Positions 15,422 to 25,994 of a stretch of DNA of 64,000 nucleotides are shown here, one piece after another. The notes below the pieces were generated by a model. The model had not been told where the DNA came from and ran no database searches. It saw only the letters and a program-made list of their open reading frames with translations. Location of the stretch: NCBI GenBank assembly GCA_020741775.1, contig DYYG01000033.1, forward strand, positions 143,284 through 207,283, read 5' to 3'. The DNA comes from Methylorubrum populi. GTDB taxonomy: Bacteria > Pseudomonadota > Alphaproteobacteria > Rhizobiales > Beijerinckiaceae. The number at the start of each line of letters is the position of its first letter. Within the stretch, counting starts at the first letter, position 1. Both the position numbers and the translations under genes were made by a program.

Positions 15422-16435
15422 ATGCGCGCCTACGAGATGTCCGCCGCCGCAGGCCTCGACAGTTGGAAGAGCGCCGCGCGCCCGACCCCTGAACCGGGGC
15501 GCGGGCAGGTTCTGGTGCGGATGCGAGCGGCCTCCCTCAATTATCGTGACCTGCTGATCTGCCAGGGGCAGTATCCCTTCGCCGTGAATCTCGACCGGTT
15601 GATCCCGGTCTCCGATGGCGCCGGCGAGGTCGTGGCCCTCGGCGAGGGCGTGCGCCGGTTCAAGGGCGGCGAGCAGGTCGCCGGCATCTTCTCGCAGAGC
15701 TGGCTCGGGGGCGCACAGGTGGCCGATGCCTGGGAGACGGCCCTCGGCGGCGCCATCGACGGCGTGCTCGCCGAGTATCAGGTCTTCGACGAGGACGGGT
15801 TGGTGGTGCTGCCCGACCATCTCAGCTTCGAGGAAGGCGCGACCCTGCCCTGCGCGGCGGTGACCGCCTGGAACGCCCTTTACGGCCTGAAGCCTCTGCG
15901 GGCCGGCGAAACCGTGCTGACCCTCGGCACCGGCGGCGTGTCGGTCTTCGCGATCCAGCTGGCCCGGGCGGCGGGGGCGCGGGTCATCGCCACCTCGTCG
16001 AGCGACGCCAAGCTGGAAAAGGCCCGCGCGCTCGGCGCACACGACACTGTCAATTACCGCACCCATCCCGATTGGGAGCGCGAGGTGCGCCGGCTGACCG
16101 ACGGCGTCGGCGTCGATCACGTGGTGGAGGTCGGCGGCACCGGCACCCTGCCGCGCTCCATCGCCTCGACCCGGCCCGGCGGCCATATCGCCTTGATCGG
16201 CCTGTTGGCGCAGGGAGAGGCCATCGACCCTCTGGCGATCCTCGGGGCGAGCTGCATCGTGCGCGGTGTCGCCGTCGGCCCGCGAGAGATGTTCGAGGAC
16301 ATGAACCGGTCGATCGCCCTGCACCGGATCGCACCGGTGATCGATACGGTCTACGGCTTCGACGAGGCGCCCGCCGCCCTCGCGGCCTTGGCCAAGGCCT
16401 CGCATGTCGGCAAGATCGTGATCCGGATCGGCTGA
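15422..16435 (+). CDS. Zinc-independent MDR-family alcohol dehydrogenase/quinone reductase
   Basis: A 337-residue medium-chain dehydrogenase with GroES-like N-terminal fold (SLNYRDLLICQGQYP) and a Rossmann domain with TLGTGGVSVFAIQLA near 167-181. The catalytic-zinc ligand motif GHE and the structural cysteine cluster are absent, so a zinc-independent NADPH oxidoreductase is more likely than a classical alcohol dehydrogenase. AGGAAAG precedes ATG 15422. Substrate unknown. A copy of the dispersed repeat begins 11 bases after its stop. Confidence 0.85.
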   Translation: MRAYEMSAAAGLDSWKSAARPTPEPGRGQVLVRMRAASLNYRDLLICQGQYPFAVNLDRLIPVSDGAGEVVALGEGVRRFKGGEQVAGIFSQSWLGGAQVADAWETALGGAIDGVLAEYQVFDEDGLVVLPDHLSFEEGATLPCAAVTAWNALYGLKPLRAGETVLTLGTGGVSVFAIQLARAAGARVIATSSSDAKLEKARALGAHDTVNYRTHPDWEREVRRLTDGVGVDHVVEVGGTGTLPRSIASTRPGGHIALIGLLAQGEAIDPLAILGASCIVRGVAVGPREMFEDMNRSIALHRIAPVIDTVYGFDEAPAALAALAKASHVGKIVIRIG

Positions 16436-16446
16436 GATCCGAACCG

Positions 16447-16547
16447 ATACGGGATCCGCTCGATCGAAGCGGCTTCCGTAATGCCAAGCCAGCGCGGCGC
16501 TTGAGCGAAACACAGATCCGCCATCCCGCAGGGATCGAACGGATCTG
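16447..16547 (+). repeat. Dispersed 3'-end repeat, copy C
   Basis: An imperfect hairpin (ACGGGATCCGCT ... AGCGGCTTCCGT) is followed by the conserved core CGCGGCGCTTGAGCGA and a second block GATCCGCCATCCCGCAGGGA. The same order of elements occurs at 27884-27976, 63795-63889 and, on the minus strand, 30168-30296. It lies directly after the stop of the MDR gene and in the same orientation. Confidence 0.8.
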
Positions 16548-16566
16548 GTCTGATGGGGGAGTGGTG

Positions 16567-16908
16567 ATGCGTGCGGCGGTGATGGCGGCTGTTCTGCCGG
16601 TGCTTCTCTGGCCAGCGGTCGTGGGGGCTCAGGACACCACCACGGTGCGGACCGAATCCTTCCCCCGGCCGCCCTATTCCGGAGCGACCTACTACATCTA
16701 CGAGCGGGCGGGCCGGACGATCTGCACCAAGCTCTCGGTCTGCAATAAATTTAACGAGTGCGAGCTGACCTACCGACAGGGCGTCTACCGGGACGACGAG
16801 GACGCCGCGACAGGAACGCCTTACGGAACGACGCCGGCCGTGCCGATCTCGTCCGCCTCGCTGGCGAAGCATGTCTGCCTGACGCGGTTCGGGCTGACGG
16901 GGCGGTAG
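16567..16908 (+). CDS. Small secreted protein of unknown function
   Basis: A 113-residue protein with a clear signal peptide (MRAAVMAAVLPVLLWPAVVGA, cut after AQ-type site near 21-22) and a mature part with four cysteines (CTKLSVCNKFNEC and a later C), which may form disulfides in the periplasm. ATG 16567 is chosen because it begins the signal peptide; a GTG two codons upstream is equally close to the weak RBS. No family is recognised. It sits alone after repeat copy C. Confidence 0.7.
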   Translation: MRAAVMAAVLPVLLWPAVVGAQDTTTVRTESFPRPPYSGATYYIYERAGRTICTKLSVCNKFNECELTYRQGVYRDDEDAATGTPYGTTPAVPISSASLAKHVCLTRFGLTGR

Positions 16909-17009
16909 ACGTCCGTCGAAACCTGCCGCGGTCCGAGGCGTCGCATCGGTGTCCCGTGCTCCGCCTCAGGATGAGGGCGTGGCTGGGATAGCCTGACCGT
17001 GGTGACCGG

Positions 17010-17747
17010 TTAAGCCTCCTCGGCCTTCGCCCCGCGCCGGTTCAGGGCCCGCAAGGCTCCCCGGAAGGTGCGCACATCCTGCTCGGTCATCGCCATGCGA
17101 TGGAGCATGTCGCGCATGTTGCGGGCGATGATGTCCTGCTTCTCCGGCGGGTAGAAGCCGGCGCGGGCCAGGGTGTCCTCCAGGCTCGCGAACAGCGACA
17201 GGACGGCCTCGCGGGTGGCGGGCGGTGAGAGCAATTCGCCGGAGAAGCGCAGGGTGGCGAGGCCCGCTGCGCGGCGCCACTCATAGCCCATCAGCAGCAC
17301 GGCCTGGGCGAGGTTGAGCGAGGGAAACTCTTCGGTGACCGGGAAGGTGACGATGGCATCGGCCAGCGACACCTCGTCGTTGCTCAGGCCCACCCGCTCG
17401 CGCCCGAACATCAGCCCGACCCGCTCGCCGCGTCCGATCCGCTCGGCGGTGGCCGTCATCGCCTCCTCGGGGGCGAAGACCCGTTTCATCTGGCCCCGCT
17501 CGCGGGCGGTGGTGGCCAGAACATGGTGCAGGTCGGCGATCGCCTCGGGCAACGTGGCATAGAGCGTGGCCGCGTCGAGCACATGCGTGGCGCCGGAGGC
17601 CGCCTCGCGCACCCCCTTCTTCGGCCAACCGTTCTTCGGCGCCACGAGGCGCAGTTCGGACAAGCCGAAATTGGCCATGGCACGGGCGGTCATGCCGATA
17701 TTCTCGGCGAGCTGCGGCTCGACCAGGATGACGACGGGGGCGCTCAT
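17010..17747 (-). CDS. TrmJ-type tRNA/rRNA 2'-O-methyltransferase
   Basis: A 245-residue SPOUT methyltransferase with the order expected of TrmJ: ILVEPQLAENIGMTARAMANFG at the N terminus, LMFGRERVGLSNDE in the middle, and SLNLAQAVLLMGYE as the knotted SAM site. TrmJ methylates ribose at tRNA position 32. The C-terminal extension after residue 165 is helical, as in TrmJ. ATG 17747 gives the full N terminus. It follows the Fae-like gene by 64 bases on the same strand, so the two may be co-transcribed. Confidence 0.9.
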   Translation of the reverse strand: MSAPVVILVEPQLAENIGMTARAMANFGLSELRLVAPKNGWPKKGVREAASGATHVLDAATLYATLPEAIADLHHVLATTARERGQMKRVFAPEEAMTATAERIGRGERVGLMFGRERVGLSNDEVSLADAIVTFPVTEEFPSLNLAQAVLLMGYEWRRAAGLATLRFSGELLSPPATREAVLSLFASLEDTLARAGFYPPEKQDIIARNMRDMLHRMAMTEQDVRTFRGALRALNRRGAKAEEA

Positions 17748-17811
17748 TCTTGGATGCTTGTGCGGTGAGGCGCGCCGCCGACCTGGCCGGCGACGCGCAA
17801 TCAGAAAGGGC

Positions 17812-18360
17812 TCAGATCTTACCGTCGATGCCCATCTGGTAGTATTTGTGAACGATCTTGTCCTGGTTCTCCAACAGCCAGTCGATCGACGGCTCGTTGG
17901 TCATGGCCTTGCGGATCGCCTCGGTCATGCCACGGCGCTGGATGTCGAACAGGGCCTTGTGATCGACGCTTTCCGCCTGGATCACGCCGGGGCTGAGCCA
18001 GACCGAGCAGATGATGCCGAGGTCGTTGGCCTTCTCCTTGGGGATGTAGCCGGCCCGGACCGCGTCGAGCACGCCGTTGGCGATGGCGTACTGCACCGTG
18101 CCCATCAGGATCGAGGTGTACTTGTTCTCGGTCACGCTCACCTTGGAGACGCAGAGCGTCACCGGACGGACCATGATGTCGGTGTTGAGAAGCGCGAAGA
18201 CGCGGGAATGGCCGACGACCTGATCGCCGGTCAGGGTGGCGAGTGCGGTGCCGACCGGCCCGTCGAGCTCGCCGATGATCACTTCGGGCTCGGAGGCCGT
18301 GTTGGGCGGGCCGCCCGCGACGAGGGCTTCGCCGGCGCGCAGGATGATGCGGTCGCTCAT
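17812..18360 (-). CDS. Formaldehyde-activating enzyme paralogue (Fae-like, catalytic His absent)
   Basis: Fae condenses formaldehyde with tetrahydromethanopterin in methylotrophs. This 182-residue protein keeps the family frame: GEALV at 10-14, EVIIG, a central VCSKVSV-like strand (LCVSKVSV), and near the end IQRRGMTEAIRKAM, matching the Fae helix SIQRAV. In canonical Fae the motif NEVAHID carries the proposed catalytic His17; here the aligned segment is NTASEPE, so Glu24 replaces it. It is also longer at the C terminus. AAGGAG precedes ATG 18360. It may be one of the fae2/fae3-type paralogues of M. extorquens. Activity as Fae is doubtful. Confidence 0.85.
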   Translation of the reverse strand: MSDRIILRAGEALVAGGPPNTASEPEVIIGELDGPVGTALATLTGDQVVGHSRVFALLNTDIMVRPVTLCVSKVSVTENKYTSILMGTVQYAIANGVLDAVRAGYIPKEKANDLGIICSVWLSPGVIQAESVDHKALFDIQRRGMTEAIRKAMTNEPSIDWLLENQDKIVHKYYQMGIDGKI

Positions 18361-18531
18361 GGTGTCTCCTTCCCTGTAATCGGCCGTAGAATGGCGCGGG
18401 GGTCGTCGCAGTGCCGGCCGGATTTGTCCAGGCTTCTGAACGCTGACCGGATACACGCTCTTTGAGCGGACCGACATGCGCTTCGGCGGCGGCGCCGTCT
18501 CCCGGGGTGGCCGCGCCGCGCCGGCTGATTT

Positions 18532-19071
18532 ATGCCCACCGCCATGACGAAAGCCGTGAAGGATGATCGTGCCGGCCTGCGCACCCTCGTGGCGCTGATC
18601 GAGATTCAGGGGGGCCTCGTCGGCCTCTGGGCGTTCCTGCGCGACTTGGCGCAGACCGGCTTCGCGGTGCCGCTCACGCTGCTGCCGGGCGTTCTGTTCA
18701 TCGGGTTGGTGCTGGCAGCGAGCGTGGTCGCGGGGGTGGCGCTCTGGCAGGACCATCGCCTCGGCACCACCCTCTCCGTCCCGGTACAACTCGCGCAGGT
18801 GATCTGGTTCGTGAGCGCCGACCTCACGTTCCGCCTCTCGGCGAGCGGCTGGCTTCTGGCGGATCTGTTCCTGCGGGCGCCCTCGGAGGGCGGCTTGGTG
18901 CTGGGCTGGCAGTTCGATGCCGCGCGAAAAAGCAGCTACGCCCTCTCCCTCGCTCCGCGGGAGGAATTCACCCTGGGGCTGAACCTGATCGCCCTGGCCA
19001 TCCTGATCTGGCTCGGGTTTCGCTTGCGCCGCCTGCTGCCGCTCGGCAGGGGGCCAGGAACGGGGCGGTAA
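18532..19071 (+). CDS. Hypothetical membrane protein, 179 residues
   Basis: The protein has about three hydrophobic segments (roughly 42-65, 75-100 and 150-168) and ends in a basic tail RLRRLLPLGRGPG. The region between segments 2 and 3 is amphipathic. The start at ATG 18532 has only a weak upstream purine stretch, and an in-frame ATG four codons later is possible. No family is recognised. It is divergent from the Fae-like gene, with 171 bases between them. Confidence 0.55.
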   Translation: MPTAMTKAVKDDRAGLRTLVALIEIQGGLVGLWAFLRDLAQTGFAVPLTLLPGVLFIGLVLAASVVAGVALWQDHRLGTTLSVPVQLAQVIWFVSADLTFRLSASGWLLADLFLRAPSEGGLVLGWQFDAARKSSYALSLAPREEFTLGLNLIALAILIWLGFRLRRLLPLGRGPGTGR

Positions 19072-19215
19072 CAGAATCGCGCGTCCGAAACGGGCCGCCG
19101 AGCCGTGGCTTTGTCGCCCTGTTGCGCTGCGTTATAGGGGCGGCGACAGGGTTCCGGGCAGACGTGCGAAGGGCAGCCGGCCGGGCGCACGGCACCGGGC
19201 AATCGAGGAACCGAC

Positions 19216-20430
19216 ATGGCGAAGATCAAGGTGGCCAATCCGGTCGTCGAGCTCGACGGCGACGAGATGACCCGGATCATCTGGGCGGAGATCAAGAACA
19301 AGCTCATCCACCCCTACCTCGATCTCGACCTCGACTATTACGACCTCGGCGTCGAGCACCGCGACGCCACCAACGATCAGGTGACGGTCGATGCGGCGGA
19401 GGCGATCAAGCGCCACGGCGTCGGCGTGAAATGCGCCACCATCACGCCGGACGAAGCCCGCGTGAAGGAGTTCAATCTCAAGGAGATGTGGCGCTCGCCC
19501 AACGGCACGATCCGCAACATCCTCGGCGGCGTCATCTTCCGCGAGCCGATCATCTGCTCCAACGTGCCGCGCCTCGTGCCGGGCTGGACCCAGCCCTTCG
19601 TGATCGGCCGCCACGCCTATGGCGATCAGTACCGCGCCACCGACTTCAAGGTGCCGGGCAAGGGCCGGCTCACCATCAAGTTCGAGGGCGATGACGGCAC
19701 CGTCATCGAGAAGGAGGTGTTCAAGTTCCCGGATGCCGGCGTCGCGATGTCGATGTACAATCTCGATCAGTCGATCATCGATTTCGCCCGGGCCTCGTTC
19801 AACTACGGCCTGGCCCGCAAATACCCGGTCTATCTGTCGACCAAGAACACCATCCTCAAGGTCTATGACGGCCGCTTCAAAGATCTGTTCCAGAAGGTGT
19901 TCGACGAAGAGTTCAAGTCGAAGTTCCAGTCGCTCGGCCTCGTCTACGAGCACCGTCTGATCGACGACATGGTGGCCTCCTGCCTCAAGTGGTCGGGCGG
20001 CTATGTCTGGGCCTGTAAGAACTATGACGGCGACGTGCAGTCGGACACGGCGGCCCAGGGCTTCGGCTCGCTCGGCCTGATGACCTCGGTGCTGATGACG
20101 CCGGACGGCCAGACCGTGGAGGCCGAGGCCGCCCACGGCACGGTGACGCGCCACTACCGCGAGCACCAGAAGGGCAAGGCGACCTCGACCAATTCGATCG
20201 CCTCGATCTTCGCCTGGACCCGCGGCCTGTCCCACCGGGCCAAGCTCGACGGCAACGCCGATCTCGCGAAGTTCGCCTCCACGCTGGAGAAGGTCTGCGT
20301 CGATACCGTCGAATCCGGCTTCATGACCAAGGATCTCGCCCTCCTCGTCGGTCCCGACCAGAAGTGGCTCACCACCGAGGGCTTCCTCGACAAGGTCGAT
20401 GAAAACCTGAAGGCGGCGATGGCGGTTTGA
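19216..20430 (+). CDS. icd: NADP-dependent isocitrate dehydrogenase
   Basis: A 404-residue dimeric IDH of the type shared by alphaproteobacteria and mitochondria. N-terminal [13 protein letters not shown], the substrate segment [12 protein letters not shown], Arg in [13 protein letters not shown] GDQYRATDF, metal ligands in [18 protein letters not shown], and the NADP site [11 protein letters not shown] are all present. It converts isocitrate to 2-oxoglutarate in the TCA cycle. GAGGAACCGAC precedes ATG 19216. A strong hairpin follows the stop. Confidence 0.97.
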   Translation: MAKIKVANPVVELDGDEMTRIIWAEIKNKLIHPYLDLDLDYYDLGVEHRDATNDQVTVDAAEAIKRHGVGVKCATITPDEARVKEFNLKEMWRSPNGTIRNILGGVIFREPIICSNVPRLVPGWTQPFVIGRHAYGDQYRATDFKVPGKGRLTIKFEGDDGTVIEKEVFKFPDAGVAMSMYNLDQSIIDFARASFNYGLARKYPVYLSTKNTILKVYDGRFKDLFQKVFDEEFKSKFQSLGLVYEHRLIDDMVASCLKWSGGYVWACKNYDGDVQSDTAAQGFGSLGLMTSVLMTPDGQTVEAEAAHGTVTRHYREHQKGKATSTNSIASIFAWTRGLSHRAKLDGNADLAKFASTLEKVCVDTVESGFMTKDLALLVGPDQKWLTTEGFLDKVDENLKAAMAV

Positions 20431-20437
20431 GGAACAG

Positions 20438-20479
20438 GGCGCCCGCGCGAAAGCCCTTTCGGCGTTTCGCGCGGGCGCC
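20438..20479. terminator. Strong hairpin between icd and the cytochrome c gene
   Basis: Arms GGCGCCCGCGCGAAA and TTTCGCGCGGGCGCC are perfect 15-bp complements with a 12-base loop. It begins 8 bases after the icd stop and lies between convergent genes, so it could end transcription from both sides. Confidence 0.8.
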
Positions 20480-20546
20480 GCATTCGGTTTGAACGGGGGC
20501 GGGCGCCGGCTGACCGGCCGTCTCTGCCGGTTTCGGGCCTAACGCC

Positions 20547-20966
20547 TCACTCCTCGGGAAAAAGACCGCCCGCATTCGCCTTGCTGAGCGGGGTCTGGCC
20601 GGGCGCCACGCCGTTCTTCATCAGGATCAGCGCGACGATCGGGTCGAGTTGGTCGTCGGGCAGCGTATCCGGCGCGTTCGGCGGCATATTCGCCTTGATC
20701 CACGCACGCAGGTCGGAGACCGGCTTGCCGGCCCAGCTCCGTTTGAATGCGCCATCGACGAGGGACGAGCCGAGCGCGCCGGTGAGATCCGGACGATGAC
20801 ACTCCGCGCAATGATCGTTGTAGATGGCTTGGCCCCTCTCGGCCTGCCGCTCCGTGAAAGGCCCATCCAGCGTGGGTGCCGCCACGGCCGGAAACCCCGA
20901 CAGGATCAGCGGCGCGACGCGCGTGAGGCGGCTCCAGGAGCGGCCCGAACCGATTGTCGAGCGCAT
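20547..20966 (-). CDS. Secreted monohaem cytochrome c
   Basis: A 139-residue protein with an N-terminal signal peptide (about 1-30, ending AVAAP) and one haem site CAECH followed by a single-domain cytochrome c fold; the distal methionine is probably the one in KANMPPNAPDTLP. It would act as a periplasmic electron carrier. ATG 20966 follows GGAGGGAAGGGG and removes an implausible upstream extension. It is not next to a dehydrogenase gene, so its partner is unknown. Confidence 0.88.
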   Translation of the reverse strand: MRSTIGSGRSWSRLTRVAPLILSGFPAVAAPTLDGPFTERQAERGQAIYNDHCAECHRPDLTGALGSSLVDGAFKRSWAGKPVSDLRAWIKANMPPNAPDTLPDDQLDPIVALILMKNGVAPGQTPLSKANAGGLFPEE

Positions 20967-21276
20967 CCCCTTCCCTCCGCCGTGATCGCCAACCCGATCT
21001 GGACGAGGCTCGGCGGAAAAAGCAACGCCTCCCAAGGCTGAGATCCGTTTGAGCCCGCTCCCTCGCTAAGCCCCACGCCCCTCGCCGAGGCGCTGGATGG
21101 GAACTCGAGCCTCGAAGCAACCTGCGCATCGCTCTGCCGGGACAGGCGCGGTGGCATGCGTCGAGGCTCGCTTTACGCACGTCTCAGCATGGGGACCGCC
21201 AGGGGAGCCACGACCGGACGCTCACACACGCTTTGAGCCCAAAGCGTCCGGCAGAATGTCATCTGGCGTGAGCGCA
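20967..21276. other. Intergenic region with one hairpin
   Basis: These 310 bases contain no convincing gene. The only structure is a hairpin at 21214-21251 with perfect 9-bp arms CCGGACGCT and AGCGTCCGG, with a nested 7-bp stem CGCTTTG/CAAAGCG. It lies 26 bases beyond the stop of the minus-strand gene at 21277 and may end its transcript. The rest should hold the cytochrome promoter, which I cannot pinpoint. Confidence 0.5.
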
Positions 21277-21594
21277 CTACCCCGCCTTCTTCGCCGCATT
21301 CCGCTTACGTGTCTCGGCGGCTTTCTTAGCGGAGGCGGAGCGCTGCTCCTTGGTGCGCGAGGCCGATGCCGTGCCGCCGGTGCGACCGCCCTTATGGGCG
21401 GCGGGCTGGCCGGTGGAGCGGCCGCGGCCCGAGCCGCCGGGTTTCTTGCCGCCGCCGTCATCCTTGTTGACGGTGGCCCAGGCGCGGGATTCCGCTTCCT
21501 TCTCCGGGACACCGCGGGACTCGTAGGATTCGGCGATGTGCTCCGCCTTGCGGATCTGCTTGTCCGTATATTTCGACTTGTCGCCCTGGGGCAT
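21277..21594 (-). CDS. Small basic Lys/Gly-rich protein of the so-called plasmid stabilization family
   Basis: A 105-residue protein. The conserved N-terminal half reads MPQGDKSKYTDKQIRKAEHI and then ESYESRGVPEKEAESRAWATVNK; the second half is Gly/Lys/Ala-rich and probably disordered (KKPGGSGRG, ending RKRNAAKKAG). Proteins of this look are common on Rhizobiales chromosomes and are often labelled plasmid stabilization protein, a name I would not take as evidence of function. The basic low-complexity tail suggests nucleic-acid contact. ATG 21594 follows GGGAGGCGATCC. Confidence 0.75.
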   Translation of the reverse strand: MPQGDKSKYTDKQIRKAEHIAESYESRGVPEKEAESRAWATVNKDDGGGKKPGGSGRGRSTGQPAAHKGGRTGGTASASRTKEQRSASAKKAAETRKRNAAKKAG

Positions 21595-21635
21595 GGATCG
21601 CCTCCCTGATGGAATCGGCGGCGCCCGTCCGACCG

Positions 21636-23237
<1,602 letters not shown>

Positions 23238-23487
23238 GCGGATCCGCGGCCTGGCATGGTCTTGTCGAGGTCACCGGCCCGTGCCGCCGGATCCCCGCTG
23301 AGGAAGAGTAGGACAGGACCGGAGGAAAGAAATCGGTTCCGGCCCGCCCGGGCGGCAACACCACCGAGGGCTGCTCCGATCGAGCGCGCCGGGCCGGATC
23401 GTGATGGGGCCCGACACGGTTCCGCTCTCTCGTTCGCGGAGCCCCTCCGCCGAAACGGCGAACCGTTCGGCGAAGGGCGCTCTCGCA

Positions 23488-25779
23488 TCAGGCCTCGTCG
23501 TCGATGCCGAAGCTCACGCTCTCGACATTGGCCCGTTCGAAGGCCTGCATCACGTACTGGTAGGAGCGTTCCATCTCGGTGTGATCCTCGCCCTCGCTCT
23601 CGACCGGTTTGAGCACGAACATCAGCATCGAGCGTCCGGTGACCGAGTAGCTCTCGCCCACGGCGAAGCTCGCGATCTCCTGGCTGTCGGGCAGGTTGGT
23701 GTCGAGCAGCCGCGTCCATGCCGTGCCGCCCGGCGCCTCGGGGAAGGTGAAGTCCACCACGTCGTGATAGGCATTGTAGAACAGGAGCAGGGTGGCATCG
23801 CCGCCGCGCTTGTGGATGCCGCTCGCCTGGGCACGCCCGTCGAGGAGCACGGCCAGGGTGCGGGAATTGCCGTCGTTCCAGTTCTCCGGCGTCATCTCCG
23901 TGCCGGTGGGGGTCAGCCACGTCACGTCCTTGACGCCGAACTCCTCGTCATAGGCGCCGGTCACGAAGCGCCCGCGCGAGAGCATCGGCAGGGCATTGCG
24001 CAGCAGGATCAGACGCTGCGTGAACTCGGCGAGATCCCGCTCCTCCGGACCGATGGCGCCCCAATCGACCCAGGACACCTCGTTGTCCTGGCAATAGGCG
24101 TTGTTGTTGCCCTGCTGCGTGCGGGCGAATTCATCGCCGGCCAGCAGCATCGGCGTACCCTTCGACAGGAACAGGGTGGCGAGCATGTTGCGCATCTGGC
24201 GCAACCGCACCGAGCGGATCTCGGGATCGTCGGTCGGGCCCTCGACGCCGTAATTGTAGGACAGGTTGTGGCCGTGCCCGTCGCGGTTGCCCTCGCCGTT
24301 CGCCTCGTTGTGCTTCTCGTTGTAGGAAACCGTGTCGTTGAGGGTGAAGCCGTCATGGGCGGTGATGAAGTTCACCGAGGCCCAGGGCCGGCGTCCGCGC
24401 TTGTTGAATTTGTCGGCCGAGGCGGTGATGCGGGAGGCCAAGCCCGGCAGGAGCCCGGCATCGCCCTTCCAGTAGCCGCGCACATCATCGCGAAAGCGGT
24501 CGTTCCACTCGGCCCAGCCCGGCGGGAAGCCGCCGACCTGATAGCCGCCGGGGCCGCAATCCCACGGCTCGGCGATGAGCTTCACATCGTTGAGCACCGG
24601 ATCCTGGCGGCAGGTGTCGAGGAAGCCGCCGCCCTCGTCGAAACCGTAGGGCTCGCGGCCGAGGATCGTGGCGAGATCGAAGCGGAAGCCGTCGACCCGC
24701 ATCTCCGTCGCCCAGTAGCGCAAGCTATCGGTGACGAGCTGCAGCACTCGCGGATGCGACAGGTTGAAGGTGTTCCCGGTGCCGGTATCGTTGATGTAGT
24801 AGCGCGGCTGGTTCGGCAGCAGGCGGTAGTAGGAGGCGTTGTCGATCCCCTTGAACGAGAGGGTCGGACCCTTCTCGTTGCCTTCGGCGGTGTGGTTGTA
24901 GACCACGTCGAGGATCACCTCGAGGCCGGCACCGTGCATCCGCGCCACCATCTCCTTGAATTCGGAGAAGGCGAAGTCCGGCACCGCTGCGTAGCGCCGG
25001 GCGGGCGTGAAGAACGAGATGGTATTGTAGCCCCAGTAATTGATCAGGCCCTTCTGCTGCAGGTAATCGTCCTGCACGAAGGAATGGACCGGAAGCAACT
25101 CGACCGACGTGACGCCGAGGCTCTTGATATAATCGAGCACTGCCGGATGGCCCATGCCGGCATAGGTGCCGCGCAGCTTCTCGGGCACCGCCGGATGCAG
25201 CTTGGTGAAGCCCTTCACATGGGTTTCGTAGACGATGGTGCGTTCCCACGGCACACGGGGCTTGGCATCGCGGCCCCAGGTAAAGGCCGGGTCGATCACG
25301 CGGGAGCGGCGGGTATAGGGGGCCGAGTCGCGCTCATCGAAGGTGAGGTCGTCCCCGGTCTCCATCTTGTAGCCGAACAGGGCCGGGTTCCACTCGATGG
25401 TGCCGACCAGGCCCTTGGCGTAGGGGTCGATCAGCAGCTTGTTCGGGTTGAAGCGGTGACCGGCCTCCGGTTCGTAGGGGCCGTGGACGCGATAACCGTA
25501 GATCGTGCCCGGGCGCGCATCCGGCAGATAACCGTGCCAGACCTCATCGGTGTATTCGGGCAGCTCGATGCGCTCGATCTCCTTCTCGCCCGCATCGTCG
25601 AACAGGCACAGCTCCACCTTGGTCGCATGGGCCGAGAACAGCGCGAAATTGACTCCGCGCCCATCCCAGGTCGCCCCGCGCGGATGCGGCGAGCCTTCGC
25701 GGATGCGCGTGCGCGAGGTCCGTGGCATCGGCGTCGCGGTCCTGTCGGTATCGGCCATCGTGGTCCCATTCTCACTCAT
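23488..25779 (-). CDS. glgX: Glycogen debranching enzyme GlgX
   Basis: A 763-residue GH13 enzyme with an N-terminal CBM48-like domain (GATWDGRGVNFALFSAHA) and the catalytic set VDGFRFDLA (nucleophile Asp), LIAEPWD (acid Glu) and TAHDGFTL (transition-state Asp). GlgX/TreX enzymes hydrolyse alpha-1,6 branches of glycogen, in some bacteria as the first step toward trehalose. ATG 25779 begins MSENGTTMADTD; an ATG eight codons later is also possible. A one-mismatch EcfG-type promoter lies upstream (25812-25836), consistent with trehalose/osmotic use. No other glg or tre gene is in the window. Confidence 0.95.
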   Translation of the reverse strand: MSENGTTMADTDRTATPMPRTSRTRIREGSPHPRGATWDGRGVNFALFSAHATKVELCLFDDAGEKEIERIELPEYTDEVWHGYLPDARPGTIYGYRVHGPYEPEAGHRFNPNKLLIDPYAKGLVGTIEWNPALFGYKMETGDDLTFDERDSAPYTRRSRVIDPAFTWGRDAKPRVPWERTIVYETHVKGFTKLHPAVPEKLRGTYAGMGHPAVLDYIKSLGVTSVELLPVHSFVQDDYLQQKGLINYWGYNTISFFTPARRYAAVPDFAFSEFKEMVARMHGAGLEVILDVVYNHTAEGNEKGPTLSFKGIDNASYYRLLPNQPRYYINDTGTGNTFNLSHPRVLQLVTDSLRYWATEMRVDGFRFDLATILGREPYGFDEGGGFLDTCRQDPVLNDVKLIAEPWDCGPGGYQVGGFPPGWAEWNDRFRDDVRGYWKGDAGLLPGLASRITASADKFNKRGRRPWASVNFITAHDGFTLNDTVSYNEKHNEANGEGNRDGHGHNLSYNYGVEGPTDDPEIRSVRLRQMRNMLATLFLSKGTPMLLAGDEFARTQQGNNNAYCQDNEVSWVDWGAIGPEERDLAEFTQRLILLRNALPMLSRGRFVTGAYDEEFGVKDVTWLTPTGTEMTPENWNDGNSRTLAVLLDGRAQASGIHKRGGDATLLLFYNAYHDVVDFTFPEAPGGTAWTRLLDTNLPDSQEIASFAVGESYSVTGRSMLMFVLKPVESEGEDHTEMERSYQYVMQAFERANVESVSFGIDDEA

Positions 25780-25811
25780 GGCGGCCCCCAACGGGTCCGA
25801 CCGGACGTTAG

Positions 25812-25836
25812 AACGTGCACGGAACTGTGAAGCTCC
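25812..25836 (-). promoter_or_regulatory. Candidate EcfG-type promoter of glgX (one mismatch)
   Basis: On the minus strand: GGAGC, 16 bases, CGTT (consensus GGAAC at the first element). The -10 element ends 32 bases before ATG 25779. The same bases include GTTC-N7-GTTC, which formally fits the alphaproteobacterial LexA box; I prefer the promoter reading because spacing and gene function fit. Confidence 0.4.
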
Positions 25837-25994
25837 GTTGCGGCTGACGCAGCGCAGCAATTTTTTCGGGCTCGCCGCACGCCGTCGTGGATGTGCTAGG
25901 CCTTGGACGAAACTCGCGTCCGGCGCGCGCGTTGCACCGCGCGTTGCGCCACCGAGGTGTCGCGATACCGAAGCGTTCGAGCGGGGAAGTGCCG

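Noticed and set aside
25811..25825. Perfect LexA-type GTTC-N7-GTTC on the minus strand upstream of glgX
   Set aside because: The spacer is GC-rich, one or two such matches are expected by chance in this length, and glgX has no link to DNA damage. The EcfG-like reading of the same bases fits better.
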